Assembly (NCBI GenBank): GCA_031213475.1 | Contig: JARUPZ010000004.1 | Coordinates: 434,001-498,000, forward strand | Direction of reading: 5' to 3' | Length of the DNA: 64,000 bases | Source of the DNA: Nereocystis luetkeana | Taxonomy: Eukaryota > Sar > Phaeophyceae > Laminariales > Laminariaceae | In this document: positions 22,917 to 33,499 of the stretch, piece after piece | Layout: every line of letters begins with the position of its first letter | How positions within the stretch are numbered: the stretch's first letter is position 1 | The notes under the pieces: generated by a model | Told to the model about the DNA's origin: nothing | The model's database searches: none | What the model saw: only the letters and a program-made list of their open reading frames with translations | Made by a program: the position numbers and the translations under genes

Positions 22917-24304
22917 TATTTTTTTGAATAGTCACTTTTACTTTCACCTTCCACCTTAACATGTAACAGCTTTTTACCCTCAGCGGACTTCTTCTGGGCA
23001 AGCCGTGGTCACAGGTGTCGTCCCTCCTCCACCCCGGTACGCGCCTTCATTTTTTTCATCGCGCATAGGGTTCAACAATACCGCTGCTCGTTGATCTCGT
23101 CTTCCCCGAATTAAAAAAAAAAATCAAATGTCAACCCTTCATCACACTTTCACAGGAAACACAATGCATATTCTTTCATCACGCACCAGGTACGAGTCAG
23201 TAGTCCACGAATCGCCACAAAGTCATCGGACAACCACAACGCGCATGGCCGCGGGTCCCGAGAGCAGCGAGGGCCAGCCTCAGGGGGAACTGGTGTTTTC
23301 ATCAAATGTTGGTACCTCACGTTTTCGCGCTTTCCGCTAAGAGCCCATCTTATCGAGGACTTTTTTTTTCAATTTGATTTAATAGATTTATTCTAATTTA
23401 ATTTGCATCTGATTGCCATGAGAGTGGACCACCAAGCAGGCATTCTGAAGGCAACTTGATAATTTCAACTTGTGAAAAGTCTTTTGGGGCTTTATTTGCG
23501 TGATTTTTTTTTATTTAAATATGGAAGTTGGGAGTTGGTCAGCCTTGATGTAGCGTGTTCATGGTGGGCCAACACCCCTGGTGGAGTCGGGGGGGATTCT
23601 TGGCTGCTTCGGTGACCACGATCGAGGCGATAAACCGCGAACCTCAAAGAGAGGCGACCGGAGCAACAGCCGTGCCCACGCCCACAGACCATAGCATATC
23701 TTAACCCGGGGGTGGCGCCTCAAAGAAAAGTCATGGCCGCCGCACGCCCAATTTTTCAACTTTTCGGCCTGCTCGATCGGCCAGCCACCACGAAAACCTG
23801 AGAAAACGAGCAAAAAAACAGACGATACGCTCGAGGCCTCGATAGCTGCCTCACGGCTGTTGTTCCGCACGTACGTGGCGCTTGAGGGCTCCCTCCGCCC
23901 ACCCAAAACACCCTGAGAGTGATAGCTCCCTATCCTGACCCACCAAAAAGAAAAAAGAGCCTGGCGGCGGCGACGCGCGCGCGACAACGCAAACCATCGC
24001 TCTCGTCTACGCTCGTCGCTGTTTGTCGGCTGGGCGTTGTGTGACGCGGTGCGTTATTCCAGGCAATTCCAAATTATGTTTGTGTCTGACAATACGCCGT
24101 TTCCCGATAGGACACAAACACGTTTTTTTTTTTTCGAAATCAAATTAGAATTCGTTGAAAATCAAAAATTATTTCCCAATAACATAATATAGCGTTCCCC
24201 GTTAAGATGGGCCCTAAATCAATTCCTACGAGTATACGCTCGGTGAGACTTGAGTTGAACCCACGAAATTAACCTTACCACCTACTAAGCCACCGGGGAC
24301 GCCG
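22917..24304 (-). mobile_element. SINE family B copy split by a Harbinger-like insertion
   Basis: Minus-strand order: head with TCCCCGGTGGCTTAG and GTGGGTTCAACTCAAG (24304 to about 24215), then the insertion 24214-23341, then TTAGCGGAAAGCGCGAAAAC and the rest of the body (23340 to about 22917). The body core is GCGCGATGAAAAAAATGAAG followed by CCTGTGACCACGG. About 180 bp between 23110 and 23310 have no counterpart in the copy at 19964. Confidence 0.8.
23341..24214. mobile_element. PIF/Harbinger-like non-autonomous element, 874 bp
   Basis: Ends are inverted: GAGCCCATCTTATCGAGGAC on the left against GGGCCCATCTTAACGGGGAA on the right. Both sides are flanked by TAA, and the surrounding SINE reads through if one TAA is removed. 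A three-base TWA target duplication is the hallmark of PIF/Harbinger transposons. The 142-codon minus frame (23559-23987) has no DDE transposase motif I can see, so I call it non-autonomous. Confidence 0.78.
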
Positions 24305-24596
24305 GCAGTGCAAATACGCTTTCATTCCTATCCCTCCGCTTATTCCCCTGTATTTCTCCAAGTGTTTCTCCGATCGTGTTTCCTACCGCTAGCTTTTCCC
24401 TTCTTTCTATCTTCCCTTTCTCTTTTGCCTTGAACCTCCCAAACTTCTCGGCGGACACAATGTCCTTTGGGTTTCCTTCTAGACCCTCCCATACTTTCTT
24501 AACTACGCTGTCGTGCCTTATTCCAGCTCGCCATTTAATAGTTACTTTCTCCCGTACAGCTCCATCAACTATGGTTGGCAACCTCTTTTTTGGCAC
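24305..24596 (-). pseudogene. Possible LINE-derived ORF fragment
   Basis: A lysine/arginine-rich frame (24285-24596) begins MPKKRLPTIVDGAVREKVT and contains AGIRHDSVVKKVW and SAEKFGRFKAKEKGKIERRE. The pattern reminds me of a region in some non-LTR retrotransposon proteins, but no RT or endonuclease motif is present, so this is a weak suggestion. Its last codons run into the SINE head at 24304. Confidence 0.3.
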
Positions 24597-24712
24597 GTTC
24601 CTTGCTTTTTTTTGGTTGTTCTTTCAACCTCCTCGTGGCTCTATGTGTCTTAGGTGGGTACATTCCCAGTTCTGCACTTACTTTATACCGTATTACTATT
24701 ATTATTGTACAT

Positions 24713-24785
24713 GCCATCCGACAATGTGTAGTGTTGTTCCAAAAAAATACTCAGGAACTGAAAGTGATGAAGAACTCTCCAGGAA
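24713..24785 (+). repeat. Dispersed repeat with CATCCGACAATGTGTAGTG, copy 2
   Basis: Matches 17009-17080 over about 70 bp, with changes after GTTGTTC. Confidence 0.6.
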
Positions 24786-25119
24786 AAATAGACGTACTTG
24801 AGCATCTTGATATGTTTTTGGCTGCTGTCACTGTACCGTTTCCGACTCTTTTACGAACTTCGCGTTCCCTTCCCATACTCCCCCTGCATATTCTAGCATT
24901 TTGGTACTATCGTATTCATGAGGAGGCATCTCTTGATTCTGGTGTCAAGGTGCGAGTCTGTTAGGATCGCACCCATCTTGCCGACGTGGGGTGAGGGGGG
25001 TGCATAATGCATACTGGAAGCGGAAGACCCCAAGAGATCCCCCCGCACCCCCCAAAGATGGCCGGGGAGGAGGGGGGGGGGTTCGGGCACCGGAAGCGGG
25101 AGAGGCCGATATTAAAATC

Positions 25120-25610
25120 AAGATCGAGATCGATACCAACATCGATACCGATACCGATATCGATACCGATACCAGTGTCCGATCCCCATGCCGAAACTTT
25201 TTACCGATACGTACCAATAACGAGCACCAATACCACCACTGACACCACACCGAGCCACCACCGACATCCATACCGGTACCGATACCGATACCGCTGTCGA
25301 CATCGATACCGATACCGATATTATAGCCATACCGATGCCACCATCGATACCGACTTTGATACCGACACGGTTATCGTTTCGGACACCGATTCCCATACCG
25401 ACAACAAACATCGTTACCGATGCTGACACCACACCTGGCCGACACCGATATCAATAATACCGATACCGATGCCGTCATCCATCCCGATTCCGATATACAG
25501 ATACTCACACCGATACGGACGCCGATATGCGTACCGATACCGACAACGATACCGATACCGATATCGATTCCGATATCCATATTGATTCCGATACCAACAG
25601 GGGCATATGT
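25120..25610 (+). repeat. CCGATA hexamer-rich satellite
   Basis: Dozens of imperfect ACCGAT/CCGATA units, interrupted by non-repeat bases. It translates as Asp-Thr-Asp-Ile on one strand and Val-Ser/Ile-Gly on the other. These are repeat artefacts. Confidence 0.92.
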
Positions 25611-26369
25611 GTACAAAGAAAGGGGGGCTTCGTCGCGATGGGCTGATGCCCGCCACTACTGCGTGTATGCCCGCAAATGTTCGAAATATATAACGTGCAG
25701 CTGTTAAACTAACGTATCAAATAGTATTTATTAGTGTAATCAATGATCGCAAAAAAAACTACCGTCCTGCCAAGGGGCGTACACGGAAGAGGGGTAAGTG
25801 GTGATATGGAACTGAGCGGCTGTATTTACGGCAGGACGATAGACGCTAGAAAAACAAGTTGGGCGCATACTCGTAGCCAGGCGAAGCACTCCGATCCACA
25901 TTTTTGGCATACAGCAGTGTGTGCCGATATCTTGTTGGTAATTTATTCTAAAAATAAGGATTCGTTTTTTTACAGCGTCCGAGACGAGCTAACACGGTTG
26001 GAACAAAATCAGAAACAACGAGGACGAGGAGCATGTCAACCTTGAATCATGCTACAAAGGTAACACCGTATTCTGTTTTTTTGCTCACGCGATGCCTTTA
26101 CTTTCTGCCGTGTGTACTTTACGTTTAAAATCTCTGTTTCCCACCTAGTATGCTCTCGACCTTCCGACGATGGACCATCGGGAGCCTTAGTTGAGATCAC
26201 GACCGTTCGACAGTGGATCCTAAACACGGCAAGTGCACTGTTTTCTGTCATCTGTGTTTCTGCCGTCGACGTCAAATGGCGAGAGAAAGGGATAAACTGC
26301 ATACGTGAGATCTTCGAATCCTCTTTTTCAATGTCCTTCAGCAATGAATGCATGCAGCACAGACCATAT
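25611..26369. other. No gene recognised
   Basis: The 105-codon minus frame at 26036-26353 and the 100-codon plus frame at 25743-26045 have no motif or clear splice borders. Confidence 0.45.
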
Positions 26370-26850
26370 GTGTGATTTATGTGGGTATCAAGATCAGCAG
26401 GCGGGACACTTTATATCCCTGGACAGGTCTGCCTATTGAGTCGACACTCGCTGGTACTCATGAGTGTTGTTTGCTTAGAGATGGAAGAAGAGCAGCTTTA
26501 TTCCTTTCATGCTCGGCGGAGACTGACACCAACTTCGTGCGTCTCTGGAAAAAACCCTGGTTTCCCACCTAAGATGCGCCTTCCAAGTACTACAAAGACG
26601 TTCCCAGTGCCTGAACCCAGGTAACTACCGGGCTTTCAACCTCATACAAAGCCGTATTATAACACTAGCCCACTCAGATTAGCCGTATATGCAGATTATG
26701 GGAAAGTCGTGGAAACCCCGATTGTACGAACTAGAACATGAGTCGAAGATGCGGATCCTCAAAAATCACTCCCACACCTCTGAACGACAAGGCAACGAAG
26801 CCGGTAAAGTACTTGAAACAAATGAAAGGAGGACCTAGCCTTAAGGGGCA
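26370..26850. repeat. Diverged direct repeat left of the Ty3 element
   Basis: Blocks such as GGTCTGCCTATTGAG, AAAAACCCTGGTTT, ATAACACTAGCCCACTC and GTCGAAGATGCGG recur in the same order at 33500-34260. Overall divergence is high (perhaps a third of positions). This may be the 3' LTR of the retrotransposon between them or an older unrelated repeat. Confidence 0.5.
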
Positions 26851-27269
26851 GGAAGAAATTGTCAACGAAAATCATCGCCATGTCACCCGCGACAGGGGGG
26901 GAAGGCGAGGGAGATGCATGGAAAAGCGAAAAGTGAATATCAGAAACGAGGAGAAAAATATCACGGAAGATGTCAAGAACCACCGAAAACCCAGCCTTCA
27001 ATTCTGGAAACGTGTCCTGTGCCACAGATGAGTGGCCCGATTACCCAGACCAACCCCGATACTGAGCGGGGGTGGTAGGCAGGACAAAATACGCAAAAAC
27101 CATCCCAAAACCAAGCCCAAGAAAAACAAACCAACCAGGAACACACCTAGTGGAACAAAACCCGACCCGAAAACTCGGAAAACGCCAAGAAGTAGAAAAA
27201 AACACCCCCTAAAGCCCAGGGAAACGTCAAGAAAAAAAAAGAATGTCGAGTGCAGCCGAAAAGCGAAAG
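26851..27269. other. A-rich spacer at the 3' end of the Ty3 element
   Basis: Lys/Pro/Asn-rich open frames result from A-rich composition. No polypurine tract or LTR edge could be fixed. Confidence 0.4.
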
Positions 27270-27940
27270 TCAGCTATCCACGCCGGCGCCTCGATTGTTT
27301 TCTATGTCACGCTGGACCCCCCGTGCAAACGCGCTACCCAAGTGATTTTGCAGGCACCAAAAACCTCTTCCAGCTTCCGTCGAAGTCGTGTAGCGCGCCG
27401 CAGAAAGAGGAAGCTTGACGGGTCCCGGACCGTCCAAAAACGGAACCAAATGTACTCCATCCGTCGGCGTAGTCGCGCTGACGTTCCCGAGCCACCACAG
27501 ATCGTCGTCGTCCTTGCACCAAGAATGGGCCTCGTTGGGAAACACGCTGTTGCAGTATCGGCAAAGCCAGTCGGCGTGCGAGACGCAGTCATAGCCGGGT
27601 GCCAGGAACCGCTCGCCGTTACTTCGATAAAGCTCGCGTTGTGCCGCGCCGATTCTCATCCGGCGGTACAGGCGGTTGGTTTGGCGGTGCTGGTTCGGGA
27701 TGCCGGCCCAGTAGCGCAAAATTGCGTGGCGAGAAAGCTGAAGGTCCATTTCCCGTTCCAAGGGTTGGGCGGGATAGTCCTGTCCAGTGCGTCTCGCACA
27801 TCACCGCGATGACGCCACCTCGACCTCGAACCGATTGGAGTCCGGTAATCTTTTCCCCTTCGAGTCGTTGCAGAGGGGTCGAAACGACCTCCTGGGTGGC
27901 GTAGTACGGGGGAGATTTCTTGGAGAAGTTGTTGAGCACG
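27270..27940 (-). pseudogene. Ty3 chromodomain and C-terminal extension
   Basis: The first frame (about 27930-27762) contains LQSVRGRGGVIAVMCETHW, the start of a chromodomain-like fold. A frameshift near 27762 moves into a second frame with REMDLQLSRHAILRYWAG. After this comes an acidic and tryptophan-rich segment (DDDDLWWLGNV) and a tail with PARY-like AARYTTST residues. The extension likely directs or stabilises integration at chromatin; this is inferred from chromoviruses in general. A stop ends the frame at 27270. Confidence 0.7.
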
Positions 27941-29190
27941 TATCGCGTCTACCTCGCAGGCAAATACTTCGGCATGTCACCACGGTCGTGGGGATTGGCA
28001 CAGGGCTTGAAGCGTAGAACTGATCCACGCCGGCAAGCATCCGCGCCGGGTACATCGGAAGGAAGATCCAAATACGGTAGCTTTGCCCCGAGAGGAGATC
28101 CGTTCGGGGTGTCCGCTGAGGAGCAGGGGCGCGAACGATATCGTACGCGCGCTGCTGGCGGTCCGTCGCCACGTCGCAGTGGGCGAGGTGGTCGCGGGCC
28201 AAGCTCTGGTGGCCGGCTACTCCAGCACGCTCGAAAATCGTGAGAGGGAGGCGTGACAACCGACCCACAAGTACCTCGTTGAGAGCCGAACCCGTGGCGG
28301 CGCTGACCGAATTGTTGTACGCAAATTCGACGTGAGGGAGCTGTTCATCCCAGTTGTTGTGGAGCTCGTTGACGACCATTGCCAGCATCTGAGCCATCGA
28401 GTGGTTTACACGTTCCACCCCACCGTTGCCGTTTGGGTGGTAGGAGCTGGTGGCAATTGTTAGAACCCCGAGAAGCTGATATATACGGCGTGCGAAAGCT
28501 TGGAGCAGAAATAGAGGCCGCTGTCCGAGAGGATGCTGCGCGGGCATCTCCAGAGGGGAATATACCAGTTGATGAGAACGTGAGCCGCGCCCTCAGCGGC
28601 GAACTCTGCCGCTGTGACGGCGTACATGTCGGCTCGGCGGCTGAAACGATCAGTGAAAAGCAAGATATAGGTATTTTCCCGAGGCGTCACTGGGAGAGGG
28701 CCAAAATAGTCGATGCTGACGGTGATGCCGGGCCCTTCTAGCAAGGACATTGTGATGGTGGGCCGCCGGACCGTCTGCCGTGACGTTTTCCGTGCTTTGC
28801 ACTTCAAGCAGCTGCGTAGCCACCACCGGGTGCAGATGCTCATACCGACCCACCAGCAGAAACGCTCGAGCATATGTAGGGTGAGCGCGGTTCCTAGGTG
28901 GCGCAGGAAACCGTGGAATGGCACGCCTGCATGACCCAGGGGTGCATGAGCAGCGGCACATAATTGCGAATAGGCTTGTCGTTCTATAAACATGCCGTAC
29001 GACCCACCGGGCGTTCCGTGTCTGACGCAAGGGGGGAAGACGGCTGGCGGACGAGTAGAACAATACCCGCGTCGGTGGTGTGCAAGCGGCCTTTGGTAGC
29101 CAGCTCCTGAACCTCAGAAAAAGGGGGGGCGCTGGTGCGAAGGGAAACACTACAAAAACTCGACTGGCAAAACGTCTCGCCGGCCAAGAG
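27941..29190 (-). pseudogene. Ty3 integrase (zinc-binding domain and DDE core), broken
   Basis: In the frame starting at 28993, His residues (AHAPLGHAG) and CLKCKA form the HHCC-type zinc-binding region. The core follows with the first Asp in SIDYFGPLP and the second in ILSDSGLYF (residues 95 and 157 of that frame). A frameshift near 28480 moves into a second frame with SYHPNGNGGVERVNHSM, which supplies the third acidic residue (E), then HVEFAYNNSV. A further frameshift near 28990 separates the core from upstream QELATKGRLH. All three DDE residues remain, but the frame is broken at least twice. Confidence 0.85.
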
Positions 29191-30229
29191 CTATGTAGCG
29201 CATGGAGGCGTTGCACGCGGGCTCGGCCTGTTGTTCCCGAGCCCAGTCGGCGTGTGAATAGCGCCCTGCGGAATCACCGAACGGAAATTCGGCGGCTCCG
29301 CCGAGGGCGTCCAAGTCGGTCGTGGTGACGGGCGGTGCGTCAGTTGGCGGCGGAAGCCGTAAAAGAGGAGTTCCCATGGGCTCGGCGCGGTCACGGTCGC
29401 ACGGGATGGGTACAGTCGGGGCCGATGAAGCGGGAGGAGCCTGGGGCCAAAAAGACGGGTGCGGGTGGTCGCGGCCGTGGCGCTCGCGGCGGGGTGATAG
29501 CACGCCGGGGTGATGATCTAAGGGCCCCGCCAGACCCGAAGCCATGATCAACAGCATGCGGCGCGGTGCCAGCGGCGGTGGCTGTTCGTCGGCGCGTCCG
29601 AGTGGAGATGCGGCCCGAAGACGGCAGAACATTCAGAGGCGCCGGGGCAGACGCGGCCGGATCATTGATCACAGCGGAACCTTTTCCCTGTAAAGTGCTT
29701 GTCAGGGGAGGAGCGCGCTGGGCGACAATCGTCGCTGCAGCGGGGACTTCTGAAGAGCCCTGACCTGAAGGGGCAGACGCAGCCAAAGCAGTGATCACGG
29801 CGGAATCTTCTCCCTGTAAAGTGTTCGTCGGGGGAGGAGCGCGCTGGGCGGAAATCATCGCTGAGGCGGGGGCTTCTGCGGAGCCCTGGTCGCCCCCGGA
29901 GGGTACGGCAAAAACCGAAGCGAAAAGCGGTGTTGGCGATGGGTGAAAAAACCCTCAAGCTAAGATGGCGATCGACGGTGGCGACGGAAGCAGAGACACC
30001 AGCGACGAATCTCCCCGAAAGAGCAGAGAGGTCGTCAATCCTCATACGTGGCCCGTGTGCGCGAAAATCGCGAAAGTCCGAAGAGGTTGAAGGCAGCCCA
30101 CCCAAGACGGCACTTTCGGTGCGGGGCACCATTCCCCCCAAACCTACACCGGGGTTCGGAGAAGAGCGAGTGCGAAGCCCGCAGGCTCGGATGTGGAAGA
30201 TACGGCCGTCCTTGTCGGGGGTGAGGCGG
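29150..30229 (-). pseudogene. Linker between Ty3 RNase H and integrase
   Basis: A Pro/Ala/Arg-rich low-complexity linker ends with HADWAREQQAEP just upstream of the integrase, a typical place for the connection. It includes a tandem duplication of about 132 bp (29655-29764 and 29787-29886; peptide AQRAPP-T-TLQG repeats). Confidence 0.6.
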
Positions 30230-30660
30230 CTAGACCCACTGCGGTTCTTCTGTGGCGGGCTCCGGCAAGCGGAAGAGAAAATCAGCATTTCCGTTGGCGC
30301 TGCCCTTGCGGCACTCGAGGGTGTAGTCGAACGCGGTGAGGAACTCGAGCCACCGCTGGACTCGCGCGTTGTGGTCCCCTACCTTGTCGATGCTCTCAAG
30401 TGCTTTGTGGTTCGAAAATACACGAAACCTCATGCCCCATAGGTGGCCTCGGAGTCGTTTGATGGCCCAGACAATACTGCCAGCTTCCAGGTCCTACGGG
30501 GTCCAGCGCCTCTCGGAATCGAGGGTGGCGCGGCTGGTATAAGCAATGGGCTGTACCGAGCCGTCCGGTTGTTCTTGTTTTAGCGCAGCACCAAAACCGT
30601 CGACGCAGGCGTCACAGTACACGTGGAAGGGGCGGGAGCCGTCGGCTACAGCATCCCAGT
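30230..30660 (-). pseudogene. Ty3 RNase H, active site damaged
   Basis: Carries YCDACVDGFGAAL (first Asp), SERRW (Glu), FSNHKALESI and GNADFLFRLP (last Asp). In the third motif the family Asp is replaced by Asn (codon at 30410-30412). An in-frame TAG at 30494-30496 interrupts the domain. Either change alone should abolish function. Confidence 0.85.
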
Positions 30661-31556
30661 CCGGACAGACCAAAATTGGCGGGGCAGCGAGCTCGGCGGG
30701 GATCTGGTGAACGATAACTTCCACGGTCGGCGTAAAGATGTACTTAACCCCACCCCGGAGGCGGACAGTGAGAGGGTGGATCCGTTTGAACAGGTCGGGT
30801 AGGAATTTGCGACAATATCCCACGCCGCCCATCAGCGCACGGACCTGTTTGAGGCTCTTGAGCATGTGCATTTTCACCAAAGCCGAACCTTTTTCCGCAT
30901 TGGGGCGTATACCCGCGGGCGAAGTGGAGTGGCCCAGAAAATTAGCGTCCGTGGCGCCGAGGCGAGTCTTCGAGGGGGAGAACGCGAGGTTGTGTTTGCG
31001 CAGGCGTTCGAAGAAGGCTCCTATCGTCTTGACGTGGGCCGTCGGATCAGAGTCGAAGACAATCACATCATCTAGGTAGGCCGCCACCTGTGCCAGACCT
31101 TTAAAGGCTTCGTTAATCACTGTGATAAACTAGCCGGGCGAAGCACTGCAGGCTTGGGGCATGACGAGCCACTCGTTAGAGGTCCGTAGGAGTGCAAAAC
31201 GCCGTGAGAGGGACGGTGTCCTTGTGCGCGGTAATCTGGTGGAACGAGGAGACCAAATGGAAGAGAGAAAAAAAACGTCCCTTCCCCAGGGAGTCGAGGA
31301 CTTGGTCCACGCAAGGAATGGGCAGCTGGTTGAGGTTGCTGATCTGGTTGAGTTTCGTATAGTTCACGGTGACTCGAACGCGTACAGACTTCTTCGGGAT
31401 GGCCACCAGCGGGATCGAGTACGGACAGGTCGAGTGCTGGATCAGACCTGCCGCCAGATACTGGTCCAAGGTGGCCTCCACTTCCTTGGCCAGGATGGGA
31501 TTGATGCGATGCGGCCTGGGCGTGACAGCAGCGTTTCCTTCCGGGACCGAAATCAC
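30494..31556 (-). pseudogene. Ty3 reverse transcriptase, active site damaged
   Basis: Starts with PILAKEVEATLDQYLAAG, then LVAIPKKS, VNYTKLNQ and LFHLVSSFHQI, where the usual first catalytic Asp (LFDL) is His (codon 31257-31259). The second motif AAYLDDVIVF is intact with its two Asp. Between them a one-base frameshift near 31176 and a TAG before FITVINEAFKG break the frame. FLGHSTSP and VRALMGGVGYCRKF follow as in Ty3 RTs. Confidence 0.93.
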
Positions 31557-32377
31557 GAAGGCATCAACGAGCAGGAACCATAATCAGACTTGGACGTCGG
31601 GAAAACGTCAGGAAATTTGCAGAGAACATCCCCCAGCTGTTCGCAGGCCTCAGGGGTCCAGTCCGTGCCGTGAAGGCCAAAAGCCACCTCCCGCAGATGC
31701 AACGGCAAACGTGCCCAGACGCGCAGGAACGAGGTGCGCTGTTCTGGGCTTGAACGCTCAAGCAGTGCAGGCGAGGGCGAGGCCGGGGCTGTGACGGGGA
31801 GAGCTGTAACTGCTGAGGTCGGAGACACCTCAGATAGTCCGGAGGGAGGGCTAGGGGCTCGGTTGTCCTGCTGCAAAACGTCCTGCGCAACGCTCAGCAG
31901 CGGGGCGTGGGCGACGCCGAGGGTATCCCCCGACTCGAGAGCCGCCACTCCAACGAGGGGAAGAACCTGTCACCCGGAGGCGACGAAGTGCTTCTCAACC
32001 GGGGGCAGGTCGGACTGGGGCATCATGTCGACCAAGTAGTGTCGAGTGAGCGCCGGGGAGCCATCGCTTCGAGCCAAGTTGACAGTGAGCAGTTAAGGAC
32101 CGTCGGACAGGGTGACGCCTGTCGCACCCTCGTAGCGTAGATGGAAGCCTCCACCCGAAGCGGTGGGGTCGATGGCATACACGGAGATGCCTGTCGGGGC
32201 GTGGTGAACCAACTCGAGCTCGCCAAAAACGCGTTGGTCAGACGGCCGAGGTGGCAAAAAGCGGTAGGAGCGGCTATTAAAACGCATCCAGCAGTCACGT
32301 CCCAACAGTACTGCATGCTGCTTCACTGAGGGGGGAAACCACGCAGGCCCAAACTGCGAGGGAGCACACAGGCTCAT
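31553..32377 (-). pseudogene. Ty3 retropepsin end and pre-RT region
   Basis: VLLGRDCWMRF in the frame at 32377-32093 looks like the hydrophobic-hydrophobic-Gly-Arg-Asp end motif of retropepsins; the DTG active site was not found. The frame then shifts at least once to one reading ALESGDTLGVAHAPLL and WARLPLHLREVAFGLH, which leads into the RT (CKFPDVFPTSKSDYGSCSL). Confidence 0.6.
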
Positions 32378-33006
32378 TTTCTCGAAACAAATGGGCGCTC
32401 AGGCGTACACGCGTCGAAGTCTTCAGGGGGGGCGATTCGCCAAACCCCCCCCAGAACGAGGGGCGCTAATCCTCGGGACTATGATCAGCCAGCGCGTCAG
32501 AGAAATAGGTCGAAAACTCCAAGGAAGGACCTGGGCAAGCGCAGGCCACGGCCAAAGGGCGGCACTGAGGAAATCTCATGAATTCTGTCAGTCGTGGTCG
32601 GAGTGCAAAATTGATGAGAGGAGGCGGGGTGTACTAACCCGGCCTAACTTGCGCAGAGGGTGTCGCGAACGGCGGAAAGAGCTTTCCCGAGCATATGTTT
32701 CCCACGCCACGGAGAGGGGTCTTGTTATTCAAGGCAGTAGCACAACAGTTTTGAATGAGTTTCGCGTTTTCACAGCGGGGAGGCCTGGAGAGACAGCTGT
32801 GTGGTTTTATTGTGGTTTTTGGACCTTCTGCGTTTGGAGATATATGATCTATGCCAAGATCGAAGATCGAAGGAAACGATGTTGTGGATCTTGGACATTC
32901 CACCTCATGTACGAGTAGTATACTTGCTCTTTTTAGCTCTCTTCCGGCGACGCAAATCTCGCGGATGTCTGACATTTTGTACCTGGTTTTGGAGTGAGCT
33001 AATACC
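32378..33006. other. Upstream flank of the Ty3 element, no Gag recognised
   Basis: Expected to hold gag on the minus strand, but no CCHC zinc knuckle or long frame is present. The sequence may be a deleted remnant. Confidence 0.4.
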
Positions 33007-33340
33007 GGTCGCCCCGGTGGTTCAAGTGGTTAACCTCGAATTCTACTTGTTGGAGTCCTGGGTTCGAGCCCCAAGTGGGTCGGACTTTGACTTTATTTGC
33101 AATTATAAAAAAGGATTCAATTGTTGAGAGCACCTTGCAGCGCGGGTAGGCACAATTCGATACGAGTCGACGAGGGAAGAAAAGGATGAAATCTTCTCGC
33201 GATAAAAATGAAGGCACGTACCGTAGCGGGAAGGGGGGAGAAGAGCCTGCTATGTGACCCCGGATCTGAGTTACGAGTTGGAAGGAGAGAGAGAAGAAGA
33301 TGTGCGAAGATAATGAATGGGATGAGAAAAAAACAAAATA
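33007..33340 (+). mobile_element. SINE family A, full length, plus strand
   Basis: Complete head (GGTCGCCCCGGTGGTTCAAG with A box, then GGGTTCGAGCCCC as B box), core GCGATAAAAATGAAGGCACG, pyrimidine/purine-rich 3' part and an A-rich tail at about 33328-33338. It serves as the best reference copy in the window. Confidence 0.88.
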
Positions 33341-33499
33341 TGTTCCTAAAAACGTGCTCTCAGCGATCGATGGTATAAATAGTGGTAAATAGATTTGTTT
33401 TTCCATCTATCTCTGCTGCTTCATGGCATTCTGCATCTTTGCTCACCGCTCCGAATGAGCGAGATGACGCGCCAAACACCCGTGCACCTGATTGGTCCA

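Larger units (their letters stand above)
27270..32377 (-). mobile_element. Decayed Ty3/gypsy chromodomain retrotransposon
   Basis: Minus-strand domain order is retropepsin end, reverse transcriptase, RNase H, zinc-binding integrase, integrase core, chromodomain. This is the Ty3/gypsy order (integrase after RNase H). Several frameshifts and in-frame stops, plus losses of catalytic residues, make it inactive. No Gag was recognised upstream of 32377. LTRs are not certain; the only direct repeats that flank it are strongly diverged. Confidence 0.9.

Noticed and set aside
23559-23987. 142-codon frame as a transposase of the Harbinger-like element
   Set aside because: No DDE or Myb-like motif; Arg/Ser/Pro-rich without similarity I recognise.
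25007-25656. Several frames rich in Asp-Thr or Val-Ser-Ile
   Set aside because: Products of the CCGATA hexamer array.
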